Positions 1-9,733 of a DNA stretch of 64,000 nt are shown piece after piece. The position numbers were made by a program, and so were the translations under genes. The DNA comes from Polyangiaceae bacterium (lineage in GTDB: Bacteria > Myxococcota_A > Polyangia > Polyangiales > Polyangiaceae): assembly GCA_016719945.1 (NCBI GenBank), contig JADJYE010000021.1, forward strand, positions 1 through 64,000, written 5' to 3'. The notes under the pieces were generated by a model. It saw only the letters and a list, made by a program, of their open reading frames with translations. It did no database searches and was not told the DNA's origin. How positions within the stretch are numbered: the first letter of the stretch is position 1; every line of letters starts with the position of its first letter.

Positions 1-277
1 GGACGCGAGGTCGAACCAGAGCTCGACGGAGCTGACCTTGTTCACGTTCTGGCCCCCCCGGGCAGAGGCGCACACGGCAGTCCACCGCATATCTCTCTCG
101 CTGGGATGACGACGGAGCTATTCACGACGAGCGGTTCGTTCATGGCGGAGCCTCGCCGCGCTCGACGGGTGGGATTGATCGGTTCCTGACGTCATGGGTC
201 TCCGAGATCCTGGGCACCGGCGCCCCAGCCGCCGATGCGTGGTAAGCATACCCGCCGCCACGGGCCTCGGAAGACCA

Positions 278-1880
278 TGATGAGAGTCACCCGCCCGAAC
301 CTGACCGCCGCCCTGTGTGTGACGCTCTCGCTGTGCAGGTGCAAGTCTCCCTGGGGCCCCAGTCGAACGACGCGACGGCGACGCTCCAGCCCGCGCCTTC
401 GTCGACTCCACGCCCCCATGAAGACCGCCTTCACGACCGGCGAGTGCGTGCACAAGGGCGGGGACCGACTACGAGGTCACGGCCCAGGCAAGTACGAGTC
501 GATCGGCCAGGTGCCGATGGAGACCTTCAAGGCCGGTGACACCCCGCGCATCCCCTACAGGCCCGAGCCGTACCGCGAGAGATCAGGCGCCGGCGGCGTC
601 GAGGCCGCCGCCGGTATCTGCCCATCCGCGTCAATGTGCGGCATCAAGGGGCGGGCGGCAGGCTGCCGATCCTCGACGGCCGGAAGGCGAGCGGTAGGCG
701 CAAGGAGCTGCAGTTTCCGTTCGACGGTCACCAGGTGCGCAGGCTCTTCATCGTCGGCTGGCGGCGCAGCGACCCGTGGCAGGTCGGGCCCGGCACATCG
801 TGATCGAGGGCCTCGAGATCGAACGCCTCGCTCCCTACAAGTTCACCGACAAAGGCCGGCAACGAGGCGGGGTATTCGGCCCCGGCGGCTGGCGTCTTCT
901 GCGTCCAGCGAGGCAAGCCCGTCACCATCCGCAGCAACATCGTGCACGACAGTGGCAGCGGCCTGTTCGTCGGCTCGGCAGGCGGCGAAAGAGCTGACCG
1001 AGCGCGTGTTGATCGAGGGCAACTACGTCTACAACAACGGCAGCGACCAGAATTTCTACCACCACAACGTCTACAACGAGGCGTCGGGCGTGGTGTACCA
1101 GTTCAACCACTTCGGTCCGCCGAAAGGGCGGGCCGCAGGGGATCTTGGGCGCCAACATCAGGAGCGCTCTGCGGGCGTCGTCATCCGTTACCGCTGGATC
1201 GAGGACGGCGCGCTTGGGATCGATCGTCGACTCGCAGGAGGCTCGCGATCCCAACCTCCGCGTCGCCGACCTTCCAAGGAGAGCTGGGTCTGCAGCAACG
1301 TGATCCTCCGAGGAGCCCCACCGCCTCGAAGGCTCGATGATCCACTATATGGCGGCGACTCCGGGCGTGCTCGACACCTACCGCAAGGAGCACGCTGCAC
1401 TTCTTCAACAACACGGTGGTGGTCGAGAACTCTCACCATAAGGAGTGGGAGGCGACCGCGATCTTCGAGATCTCCACCAATGACGAGAACCTCGACTCGC
1501 GCAACAACGTGTACATGAGCGACGCGCCGCACCCGAACCGCCCCGTGCTGCTGCTCGGCAAGCGGGACCAGGTCGTGTCGGGAGTCGCCACCTTCGAGGG
1601 CGACTGGATCCGCGGGGGATCGACACCGCTTCGCCCAGGGCAACGTGAAGCTCGTCGCGACGGCCAAGGGCATCGACGCGTGCCCACGCGGCAAGGAGCC
1701 TGGCTTCGAGGACCTCGAGAAGCGCCTGTTCGGCCGACCGCGCGAAGCGCCGTTCCTGCAGAAGGGCGTCGCGCTGCCGTACCCCGCCGAGCACGCGTTG
1801 AAGATGCAATACGTGAAGCACGGCAGGGCGAGCCGCGACCAGCCGAGCCGTCGTTGACGCTCGGCGCGTTCGCGGGCCCC
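278..1880 (+). CDS. right-handed parallel beta-helix protein (frameshifted)
   Basis: Translations spread over all three plus-strand frames read as one exported beta-helix protein, of the kind that binds or cleaves polysaccharides. Pieces in order: a start at 278 with a hydrophobic leader (TAALCVTLSLC), then GKYESIGQVPMETFKAGD near 490-540, HIVIEGLEIERLAPYKF near 797-845, RVLIEGNYVYNNGSDQNFY near 1002-1060, VVENSHHKEWEATAIFEI near 1420-1475, and EPRPAEPSLTLGAFA near 1830-1875. The last piece resembles the usual LGAF ending of this family. The repeated xIxxNxxxN ladder is typical of beta-helix turns. At least six one-base frameshifts are needed to join the pieces, so neither start nor stop is certain. 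No catalytic residues can be assigned. Substrate unknown. Confidence 0.55.
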
Positions 1881-1891
1881 AGGCGTCGCCG

Positions 1892-3201
1892 CTATGGCGA
1901 AGTGATCTTCCGGACGCGGTGGTACGGCAGCTCCGTCTCGCCGTGCGTTCCGTCCGCGAGGTAGAGGTCGGCAAATCCTCGCTGAGGATGAGCCCCTCTT
2001 GGCCGAAGAACTGCGCGGCGTTGCCCGCGCCGTCGGCGAAGCCCGCCGCTCCCGACCCGCGACGGTCCGCACCATGCCGGAGGCCGAGATGCGCCAGGAT
2101 ACGCTTGACGCTAGTCGGACACGTAGAGGTTGCCTCGGCGTCGATGTTAGATCTTGCAGCATGTTAGAAGCGGGCGCTCGCGATCGGGCCGTCGACCATA
2201 TCGGGGTGCCGTCGCCGGCGAGCGTCGTCCCGACCCGCTCAGGGATCTTGCGAATGCGGTGGTTCTTCTGGTCCGCCAGGATGATGTTGCCGTCGCCGTC
2301 GATCCACGACGCCATGCAGGTAGTGGTTTCAGGCGTCATCGCCCTGGCCGTCCTCGAAGGCGGGGCAGCCGTTGCTGCCCAAGCGCGGGGATCGTCCCGT
2401 CGGACCGGATCGTAGAGGCGGACGTCGCTGCGGTGCAGGTCCGACAGGACCACCCGCCCATCGGGCAGCGAGGCCATGCCGCGCGGGAATTGCCGATGTT
2501 GGCCCGCTCGAGGTGAGGTCGCGGCGTCGGTGGTGTTCACCCGCCACAACGTCCCGTTCTCTCCGAGATCGGTCAGCATGCCATTGACGTCGTTGTCGGC
2601 AGGGACGAGCAGCTCATCGTCGTCGAGGGCGAGGATGCCGAACGGTCGCCCGAGCTGGGGCGTCGATCAGCGTGCTGACCGTGCCCGCGAGGTCGACTCG
2701 CGGATGGCGCCGTTCTCGAAATCGGTGATGTAGATATGCCCGGTGCCCCTGGTCGTTCACTTGGAGCGCCAGGTTGACGGGAGGATTGTCGAAGCGAGCG
2801 CTCGTGCCGATGCTGTTGACGAGCCCGGGCGTGCCAGGCCCGCGAGCGTGGTCACAGTCACCCCGTTGATGGGGATCGCGACGTCGGGCGCGTCTTCGCC
2901 ACCCTCAGGGAAGCCCTCGCAGCCGGGGATGACGCCACCGCCGCCGCCGGTCGCCTCCGGCCCCCTGCCCACCGCCGCCAGCGGGACCCCGCCGCCTTGC
3001 GGACCGTTGCCGCCGCCGCCCAGGGACCGTTGCCGCCGCCGCCCCGGGCCGTCGCGCCCGAGCCGCCGCCGCCATCCGGGCGAGTCGGCTCAGCCTACCG
3101 CACCCGTCCCGTCGCTGCCGCCGCCGCAAGCGAAGCGAAGCACGCTCGAGGCCAGAAGGAGCCCGCCGCCGCCCACCCCAACCACTTGCTGAAGACAACA
3201 T
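1892..3201 (-). CDS. NHL-repeat (beta-propeller) lipoprotein (frameshifted)
   Basis: Read right to left. After an ATG at 3199-3201 one frame gives a lipoprotein-like leader (LLLASSVLRFAC), then a Gly-rich linker (EATGGGGGVIPGCEGF) and GVTVTTLAGLARPG. Further fragments are NHL blades: LPDGRVVLSDLHRSDVRLYD (near 2470-2410), GDGNIILADQKNHRIRKIPE (near 2300-2245) and a last blade ending YHRVRKITSP with a TAG at 1892-1894. NHL propellers usually mediate binding; the role here is unknown. At least five frameshifts interrupt it. It converges on the beta-helix gene. The family call is firm, the exact ends are not. Confidence 0.6.
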
Positions 3202-3338
3202 GGGGTTAACACTCATGCCCCATCCGGGCCGGGTGTGGGCGACAAAGTCCCGCCGCCAAGCGTGGGGCGCGACCGCGCGAGGCCCGCCGCGCGCTACGCC
3301 AAACCGGCTGCGCGCAGCGGTTGCGGAGAGCGCGCGCG

Positions 3339-3780
3339 TTAGATGCGCTCGAGCACCTCCGGACGGATACGCGGAGGCGTCGACCTTCGCGAGGTACTCC
3401 CCTGATCTTCCCGTCAGGGCCGATGACCACACCGGCCCGCTTCGCGAAGCCCTCGGTCTTGCTGTCGGCCGCGCCATGCCGGGGCCCATCTCCCGCGTGG
3501 TGTCGCTTTGGCAGCGGGAAGTTGAAGCTGAACTTCTCCGCGAACGCTTTGTTCTCTTCCTTCGTGTGGAAGCTCACCCCGTAGATCACCGCGTTCTTCT
3601 TCTCGAACTCGGCCTTGTGAGGTCGCGGAACCCGCAACCCTCACGCGCATTCAGCCAGGGGTGTCGGCCTTTGGGTAAACCAGAGGACCGTCTTGCCCCG
3701 CAGATCCGCCAGGCGGACTCCGGTTGCCGCGCAGGGTCGTCGACTTCGAAATCAGGCGCGTCGTCACCAGCTACGAGCAT
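3339..3780 (-). CDS. bcp: thioredoxin-dependent peroxiredoxin, Bcp type (frameshifted)
   Basis: The ATG at 3778-3780 opens MLVAGDDAPDFEVDDPA, the usual start of a BCP-type peroxiredoxin. Joining frames gives RLADLRGKTVLWFTPKADTPG, then REGCGFRD, then FEKKNAVIYGVSFHTKEENK (3625-3560), FAEKFSFNFPL and GVVIGPDGKIRGV, ending in PEVLERI with a TAA at 3339-3341. These enzymes reduce peroxides through a peroxidatic Cys in TPGCTxE. Exactly at that Cys the sequence is corrupted (reads ...GGC TGA ATG...), so the catalytic residue cannot be verified. The second Cys (GCGFRD) is present. Length after repair, about 150 residues, fits the family. Confidence 0.7.
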
Positions 3781-3840
3781 CGGACACCTCCCCGGGAGGC
3801 GGGAGGATTCCAGCTCTCGGAGCGCGTCTACTCAGGCTGT

Positions 3841-4968
3841 TTAGCGCATCCAGCGGGCGAGGATCTTCTCGCGCCCGCCGCCTGCCTCGGCGAGCTGCGT
3901 GGCGAGCGTGCGCTCGATCGCCGCCTGCGCGCGCGCGCCGGCCTCGTAGAGCGCAAAGATGGGGGTGCCTGCGAACGATGAGAGCGTGCCCGAGGCCTTG
4001 GCGAGCGAGAGGGTGTCCACCATCTCGTCGAAACGGCCGAGCGCCTCGCGGTGCGCCGCGTACTCGGGCCGCTCGATCACGTCGGCGAGGGGCTCGTAGT
4101 CGCTGTACTCGCCGGGCCTGTGGCGCTCACCCCGGTCGGCGCGGGATCGAACATGCAGAACAGCGACACGTACCGTCTCGCCCGAGCACCTCGTGTTTGT
4201 TGCAGGCTGCGCCGCGCCGCCTCCTCGATCCACTCGACCTGGTCGCCGTCGACCGCCTCGTGGAGGTGGTAGTTGGTCTCGCTGGTGAGCGCTGACCACG
4301 GGCCCCACGCCTGCTTGGTCGGCACGTGGGGGTGTCGAGCCACGCGCACGCGCGCGTCGCCGGTGACGTCGTAGCAGACGTTGATCTCGGTCCGGGAGTT
4401 GTAGGCCATCTTGAAGACGCTCTCGCCGTCCTCGTTGGGAGCAGGCCGCGACGTCGAACATCGTGGTGTGAAACCAGGAGACGGGATCGCCGCGCCGCGA
4501 CACGAGCGTCTCGTCGTGGTGCAGGAAGATGCGGCGGCTCCGGGTATCTGGGGCGTCAGGATCCAGCGCAGCAGTGCGAGCCAGCTGCGCACGCCGCGAC
4601 GAACTGCTCGTCCCACTCCAGCAGGCGCGCGCCTCGGGCCTGCCAAGCGTTAGGGCTCCGCGCCCACAACGGAAGCTGCCCGGGGGCGCAGCTCGGCGAC
4701 GCGCTCGCGTGGGGAGGACATAGGCGCGCACGCCGGCTTCGAGCCGCAGCGGCGCGCTGGCCATGGGCGCGTCGACAGGTGAGCCTCGCCGTTGACGACG
4801 CTGACGACGTGGCCGGCGTCGGTCGCGAGCAACGGTCGCCGCTTCGGGGAAGCGCAGCCGCGCTCGAGATCAGGCCCTTCGGGGTGCACGCCGTGGTCGA
4901 GCACGCGCGCCGCTCGAACCGGTCATCGCCATGTCGGGCCCCACGGAGCTCGTGGTCACGTGCCGCAT
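3841..4968 (-). CDS. hypothetical protein (frameshifted)
   Basis: Not recognised. Coding fragments on the minus strand line up end to end: GHVVSVVNGEAHLSTRP (near 4830-4790), ASAPLRLEAGVRAYVLP (4760-4715), RIFLHHDETLVSRRGDPVSW (4530-4475), ESVFKMAYNSRTEINVCYDV (4430-4365), ETNYHLHEAVDGDQVEWIEE (4285-4225), and a long C-terminal piece REALGRFDEMVDTLSLAKAS ... ILARWMR ending at 3841. This would make a protein of about 370 residues without signal peptide or membrane span. The start at 4966-4968 (MRHVTTS) is a guess; an ATG 36 bases downstream (MTGSSGAR) is possible. It lies between the peroxiredoxin and the ABC-F gene on the same strand. At least four frameshifts. Confidence 0.45.
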
Positions 4969-5006
4969 GGGCGCAAATGATGGCAGAAGCCGCGCGGCCC
5001 CCGGCG

Positions 5007-6622
5007 CTACTTCTTCTTCTTCTTGCCGCCGGTCTCGGCCGCGGGCTGCTCCTGCTCCTGCAAGAACTGGTCGTACGAGCCCTTGGAGTCGATCAGGCTG
5101 TTCGGGGTGAAGGCCACAGACGGGTGGCGAACTGGGTGATGGGTCGCGGTCGTGGGCCGACGAAGCAGGTCCTCGTAGCGGACCAGGGCCTCCGCTGAGC
5201 GCGACGATCGACTCGAGGTCGAGGTGGTTGGTGGGCTCGTCGAGCACGAGCACGCTGTCTTTAGTGAGCATGAAGCGGCGAACAGCAGGCGCACGGCCTC
5301 GCCGCCGGAGAGGGCGTGGGTCGGCTTGTCCTTCGTCGCCGCTGAACAGCATCTTCCCGAAGCGGGCCGCGGATGTCCTGGGCGTAGGCGCTCGGCTCGA
5401 TCGAGTGCAGCCACTCGGCGACGGTCATGCCGCCGGGGATCCCCCCGCGGTGGTCCTGGGCGATGTACCCGATGGTCGCCTGGTGGCCCCAGATCACCTT
5501 ACCAGCGTCGGGCTCGAGCTCACCGACGAGCATGCGACAGAGGGTGGTCTTGCCGACGCCGTTGCGGCCGACGATGGCGATCTTCTCGCCCTTGGTGACG
5601 AGGGCGTCGAAGCCCTTGCAGATGGTCTTGGCGGGCCAGGTCTTGGAGAGGCCCTCGACGGTGAGGGTCTGCTTGCCCGAGGGCTTCTTGACCTGCAGCT
5701 GGATGAACGGGCGCTGGATGTTGCTCTTCTTCAGGTCGGTGAGGGCGAGCTTCTCGATCTGCTTCTTGCGGCTCTGCACCTGGGCTGGCGCGGGTGCCGG
5801 CGCCAAAGTTGGCGACGAACTCCTTGGAGCTGCTCGATCTTCTTGTTGCGCTCGTCGTTCTCCTGCTCGAGCGCGCGAGCGGATCGGCTCTTGGCCGCGA
5901 TCATCTCGTCGTAGCCGCCCGGAGTAGACGATGATCGTCTCGTAGTCGATGTCCGCGATGTGGGTGCAGATCTCGTCCAGAAGTGGCGGTCGTGGGAGAT
6001 GGTGACGAGCACGCCCTCGTAGCCGCACAGGAAGCGCTCGAGCCAGCGGATGGTGTCGAGATCGAGGTTGTTGGTAGGCTCGTCGAGCAGCAGGGCGTCG
6101 GGCTTGCCGAACAGGGCCTGGGCGAGCAAGACGCGCAGCGAAGCCGCCGGCGACCTCCTTCATCAGGCGGGTGTGCTCCTCCACGGGGATGCCGAGGCCC
6201 TCGGCAGGGTCCCGGCCTCGCTCTCCGCGGTGTAGCCGTCCTCCTCGGCGATGGTGCCCTCGAGCTCGCCGAGCCGGGTGCCCTTGCTCGTCGGTGAGGC
6301 TCCGGGGAGGGCGAGCAGCTCGTCCTTCTCGGTCATGGCGCGCCCAGCTTGTGGTTGCCCACGACGACGGCGTCGAGCACGCGGTGCTCCTCGAAGGCGT
6401 ACTGGTCCTGGCGCAGGACGCTGGTCTTCTCGGGGCGAACCACGGCGCCGCTGTCGGGCTCGAGGTCGCCGGCGAGGACCTTCATGAAGGTCGATTTGCC
6501 GGCGCCGTTGGGGCCGGTGAGCCGTAGCGCCGGCCGCTGCTGAAGCTGACGATCACGTCCTCGAAGAGTCGCTTGGTGCCGTAGCCCTTCGAGACGCCCT
6601 GAACCTGGATCGACGACGACAT
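5007..6622 (-). CDS. ybiT: ABC-F family ATPase, YbiT-like (frameshifted)
   Basis: A duplicated ABC ATPase without membrane domains, of the ribosome-associated ABC-F type. The ATG at 6620-6622 gives MSSSIQVQ. The first Walker A lies near 6520-6490. The first Walker B is LLLDEPTNNLDLDTIRWLE (6100-6040), followed by ISHDRHF and the charged linker ENDERNKKIEQLQ. The second cassette has IAIVGRNGVGKTTLCRML (5585-5530), IGYIAQDH, LSGGE and SVLVLDEPTNHLDLESI (5260-5210). The protein ends in a poly-Lys tail at 5007. DTIRWLE and the second-half pattern match the YbiT branch. At least seven one-base frameshifts break it. Given the conserved sequence between breaks, these are more likely sequencing errors than decay. 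Confidence 0.75.
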
Positions 6623-6659
6623 GACGGCGCCGAGTTAGCAGAACCGCGGCGGGGATGCT

Positions 6660-6885
6660 CGCGCGTTGGCCGCCCGGCGGAGCGGGTCTCCGTGCTCGGC
6701 CGGCTGGGTTCCCTCGCCTGCGGCGCGGGGAGCCTCGCTGCGCGTGTCGTGGTGGCCGCCCGACGGAGCGGGTCTCCCGTGCTCGGTCGGCTGGGGACCC
6801 CTCGCCTGCGGCGCGTGTGGCCGCCCGACGGAGCGGGTCTCCCGTGCTCGGTCGGCTGGGGACCCCTCGCCTGCGGCGCGTGGGG
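6660..6885. repeat. imperfect direct repeats, about 55 bp unit, three copies
   Basis: A unit starting CCGCCCGRCGGAGCGGGTCT and ending CCTCGCCTGCGGCG occurs at about 6670, 6756 and 6821. The last two copies are almost identical and the first has small changes. It is non-coding as far as can be seen and sits directly upstream of the start of the ABC-F gene. Confidence 0.7.
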
Positions 6886-7054
6886 AGCTCGCCGCGCGCT
6901 CCCCAGTCACCCGCTGCGCGGGTGACAGCCCGCGCGAGCCAGCCCTGGGTCTCGACGCGCCTCCGGCTCGCCCCAGCGCCGCCCTCCGCGCGGAAGACCC
7001 GTCACCGCCGGGCTGCGTGGTGGCGAGGGCGGGCGCGAGGGTCGTGATGGAGGC

Positions 7055-7108
7055 GATGCCGATGCCGATGCCGATGCCGATGCCGATGCCGACGCCGATG
7101 CCGATGCC
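7055..7108. repeat. hexanucleotide tandem repeat (GATGCC)9
   Basis: Nine consecutive hexamers, eight GATGCC and one GACGCC (7091-7096). On the minus strand they would encode an Ala-Ser or Gly-Ile run, but no convincing gene surrounds them, so this is treated as a simple repeat. Confidence 0.85.
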
Positions 7109-7207
7109 GACGGGGCCGTCGATGCTTTGCAAGGTCGGGCGGCGGGTGGGAGCTTGGGCGCGTCCGTCGATTTCGCTGCTCCGCCCGCCCACATCAGGAT
7201 CGACCGA

Positions 7208-7680
7208 GGGCCTCCCGGGAGGCCGGATATATGGTCATGACCCCTCCAAGGCTCCCGTAAGCCTCAAACGTATGGTCACGACCACCTGAAGGCTTCCGGG
7301 AGGCCTCGGAGGGGGCGGCGTGACTCGATCCGGGCTTCCGGGAGCCCCGATCGGGGTCGAAGCTATCGGTCCGAGGCTTACGGGAGCCCTGATCGAGGTG
7401 TGCGCCATCCGGTCGAGGGCTTACGGAAGCCTCGGAAGGTCGTGACCACACGTTTGAGGCTCCCGTAAGCCTCAGGACGGTGCGAGGCACCGATCTGAGG
7501 GGCTCCCGTAAGCTCTCAGGAGGTCGTGACCATATGCTGGAGGCTCCCGTGAGGCTCCGGAGGGTCGTGACCATATGCTGGAGGCTCCCGTGAGGCTCAG
7601 GAGGGTCGTGACCATATGCTGGAGGCTCCCGTGAGGGTCGGGAGGGTCGTGACCATATGCTGGAGGCTCCCGTGAGGGTC
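7208..7680. repeat. array of twelve palindromic elements, period 40-43 bp
   Basis: A 14-bp imperfect palindrome, GGCTYMCGKRAGCC or its reverse complement, recurs with cores starting near 7210, 7250, 7291, 7333, 7375, 7418, 7458, 7501, 7542, 7583, 7624 and 7665. Unit 5 (GGCTTACGGGAGCC) is the exact reverse complement of units 2 and 7 (GGCTCCCGTAAGCC). Between cores a second palindrome-like block GGTCRTGACC (or GGTCACGACC) recurs. Units 9-12 are 41-bp near-perfect tandem copies containing GGTCGTGACCATATGCTGGA; earlier units are diverged. The spacing is about four helical turns, so all elements would face the same side of the helix. No ORF here looks real. Confidence 0.85.
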
Positions 7681-8081
7681 GCGGCCGACGGGGTTGGCGC
7701 AGGGGGATGATCCGGCGCCGTGTTGGAGCGGCTCGAGGTCGTGCCCGAGGTCGTGGCTTCGGTCGAGGCGGACGGACGGTGGCTGGGTGGGAGCGTGGAG
7801 CGGGGCGCGAGGTGGGCGCGGCGTCGGGGTGTCGCGCTCGATACCGACTAGGGCTTCGGGGAGATCGGGAGCCCGCTCGCGAGGAGGCTGGGGAGTAATG
7901 TTGTGTAATGGACGGGGCGGGGGGACGCCGTCGATAGGTAGGTGAGGGCTGCAGGCCTCAGGGTTGGCGTGAGTGGGTTCGCTGGATAGGCTGCGGGGCT
8001 GACGGACTTTCCGTTGCTGGGCAGACGGCGTCGCGCCCACTCCGTTTACCCGATGAATACCCATCGCTAGCCCCGAAGCAT
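7681..8081. other. non-coding stretch before the RiPP cluster
   Basis: No convincing gene was found on either strand; the open frames are long only because GC is high. A strong inverted repeat lies at about 8019-8041 (TGGGCAGACG ... GCGCCCA). TCGCTAGCC at 8064-8072 recurs at the end of the attC-like site near 21.2 kb. The promoter of the downstream radical SAM gene must lie here, but no clear -35/-10 pair stands out. Confidence 0.4.
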
Positions 8082-9428
8082 ATGGACACCCTCAACACAC
8101 TCCCCCTGGTCATTGAGCCGCAGTTCAAACCCTCCCGCTTCACACTGACCGCAAGAGTGCGATCGGACGGGTCCGCCATCATACTGAACACTCTTTCGGG
8201 AGCAATAATTCAAGTGCCCGACGTCCAGGTGGCTGAAGTTAGGGCTCTGCTGGAGGCGACTGTCCCACGAACACTTGCGACCATCCCGGAACACCTTCAC
8301 TACTTAGCCGAACAAGGCTTTCTCGTTCCCGCGTCACGCAACGAGGACAGGATCCTCCGACATGTTGCCCTTACCAAGACCACGAGGCACGACAATCTAC
8401 ACCTCATCGTGCTTCCCACCGAGCAATGCAATTTTCGCTGCCCATACTGTTATGAGAGCTTCGAAAAGGGCTTGATGTCGGAGCATATCCAAGCCCGACT
8501 GGAAGACCTCCTGCGCGCAAGAGTGCCTCGTCTCCGACACCTCGCGCTTGATTGGTTCGGAGGCGAGCCCCTGCTAGGGTTGCCAGTTGTTCGTCGAATT
8601 GGGCGACTGGCCAAGGATCTCGTGGAGGCCGCCGGATGTCGCTTTACCTCACACGTTACTACCAACGGTTACTTGCTCACTCCGACAGTCGCCGCTGAGT
8701 TGGTTCAACTTGGTGTGACCAGCTTCCAAATTACACTTGACGGCCCACCAGAGACCCACAACACTCGGCGCATCCTGGCATCAGCCACCCAGGGCACGTT
8801 CGACCGCATCGTCGAGAACCTGAGAGGATTACTCGCGATCCGCGAGATCTTTGCAGTCACAATTCGTGTCAACTATGATCGGGACTCGCTCTCGGCGATC
8901 CCAGACTTCATTTCTTGGCTGGCTGCGAACTTCGGCGAAGATCTTCGCGTTCGGGTGGATTTTCAGCCCATCTGGGTGGAGCCCGGCGAGACAGCTGTTA
9001 GCGCATGCATGGGCAAAGAGCGCCAGCTTACGCAAATTGCGTTCTTCGAAACTGCGCGGAAGCTTGGGCTCCGTGTCGCGCAAGCGCTGGATGCCTTCAC
9101 TCCCGGCGGATATGTCTGCTACGCGGCAAAGGCTAACTCGCTCGTTGTTAGATCCGACGGGCGGCTTAACAAGTGCACTGTAGCACTCGACTCGGACTAC
9201 AACAATGTCGGCGAACTTCTCGACGGCGGGGGCGTCCGCCTAGATCTCGACCGCGTCACCCTTTGGACCGGATCCGGGCTACAAGAGGCCCAGACGTGCC
9301 AGTCATGCCAGATGGCGCCCTCGTGCCAAGGCAACGCGTGTCCTTTGGAGCGGATTGAGAACAAACGAAGGCCGTGCCCACCGGCGAAGAATCACGGCGC
9401 CCGGTGGCTTCCTCTCCTGTCCGAGTGA
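8082..9428 (+). CDS. radical SAM/SPASM peptide maturase
   Basis: A 448-residue cytosolic enzyme. Residues about 1-100 form a small N-terminal region (AIILNTLSGAIIQVP, then YLAEQGFLVP), as seen in peptide-modifying anSME-like enzymes. The radical SAM cluster motif is CNFRCPYC with Cys116, Cys120 and Cys123, followed by WFGGEPLLG and an ITLDGPPETHN strand. From about residue 347 a SPASM-type tail begins (GGYVCYAAK, LNKCTVALDS, then CQSCQMAPSCQGNAC and CPP), enough cysteines for auxiliary Fe-S clusters. Such enzymes install C-S, C-C or similar crosslinks in ribosomal peptides. The next gene is a short Cys-ended peptide and the following one an HFCD flavoprotein, so this is the presumed maturase of a RiPP. 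Codon use looks less GC-biased than the flanks, suggesting transfer. Confidence 0.85.
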   Translation: MDTLNTLPLVIEPQFKPSRFTLTARVRSDGSAIILNTLSGAIIQVPDVQVAEVRALLEATVPRTLATIPEHLHYLAEQGFLVPASRNEDRILRHVALTKTTRHDNLHLIVLPTEQCNFRCPYCYESFEKGLMSEHIQARLEDLLRARVPRLRHLALDWFGGEPLLGLPVVRRIGRLAKDLVEAAGCRFTSHVTTNGYLLTPTVAAELVQLGVTSFQITLDGPPETHNTRRILASATQGTFDRIVENLRGLLAIREIFAVTIRVNYDRDSLSAIPDFISWLAANFGEDLRVRVDFQPIWVEPGETAVSACMGKERQLTQIAFFETARKLGLRVAQALDAFTPGGYVCYAAKANSLVVRSDGRLNKCTVALDSDYNNVGELLDGGGVRLDLDRVTLWTGSGLQEAQTCQSCQMAPSCQGNACPLERIENKRRPCPPAKNHGARWLPLLSE

Positions 9429-9496
9429 GGAGTGCGCCAGAATTCTTATGTGTCATTATCGTATTGCTTTGCACCACCCAACACAAGTATCCACCT

Positions 9497-9503
9497 AAGG
9501 AGG
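9497..9503 (+). promoter_or_regulatory. strong ribosome binding site of the precursor peptide gene
   Basis: AAGGAGG lies 8 bases before the ATG at 9512. This perfect Shine-Dalgarno sequence decides the start of the small gene over an upstream in-frame start at 9374, which overlaps the maturase gene. The 80-base gap before it is AT-richer than its surroundings. A strong site is expected for a precursor needed in excess. Confidence 0.75.
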
Positions 9504-9511
9504 GTCCAAGA

Positions 9512-9718
9512 ATGAAAGCTCCCAAGATAATTCGCGCCAAAGAGGTCGAACTCGAACTTGAGGACGGTCGCCAGCCGCCGGTCGGCATCACCTCAGAGAT
9601 TAGGGACCTTGCTGCCAAATTTCGCGCTGGAAAGGACCTGAGCCGCGAGGAGATTGATCGTCTAGTAAACGAGGCTGTGGTTGCGGGGGCGGGCAACGGC
9701 GACTGCAACGTCTGCTAG
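9512..9718 (+). CDS. putative RiPP precursor peptide ending CNVC
   Basis: A 68-residue peptide: MKAPKIIRAKEVELELEDG as a charged leader start, a predicted amphipathic helix (EIRDLAAKFRAGKDLSREE, then IDRLVNEAVV), and a short Gly-rich tail AGAGNGDCNVC. Its only cysteines are Cys65 and Cys68, the latter the last residue. There is no Ser or Thr after residue 45, so a classical lanthionine or aminovinyl-cysteine made from dehydrated Ser/Thr cannot form in the tail. Position between the radical SAM/SPASM enzyme and an HFCD decarboxylase, size, leader-like helix and strong RBS all support a precursor whose C-terminal Cys is decarboxylated and/or crosslinked. No close known family was recognised. 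Confidence 0.75.
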   Translation: MKAPKIIRAKEVELELEDGRQPPVGITSEIRDLAAKFRAGKDLSREEIDRLVNEAVVAGAGNGDCNVC

Positions 9719-9733
9719 GCAACGGAGGCAGCG

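Noticed and set aside
7208..7680. CRISPR array
   Set aside because: The spacing is regular but the spacers are repeats of each other, the repeat is a short 14-bp palindrome with changing orientation, and no cas gene is near.
7194..8064. Two minus-strand open frames of 126 and 155 codons
   Set aside because: They translate the palindrome array and GC-rich flank into repetitive, Pro/Arg/Ser-rich sequence with no domain and no ribosome binding site.
9512..9718. Lanthipeptide or classic AviCys precursor
   Set aside because: There is no Ser/Thr in the last 22 residues and no dehydratase or cyclase gene; only an HFCD enzyme is shared with those pathways.
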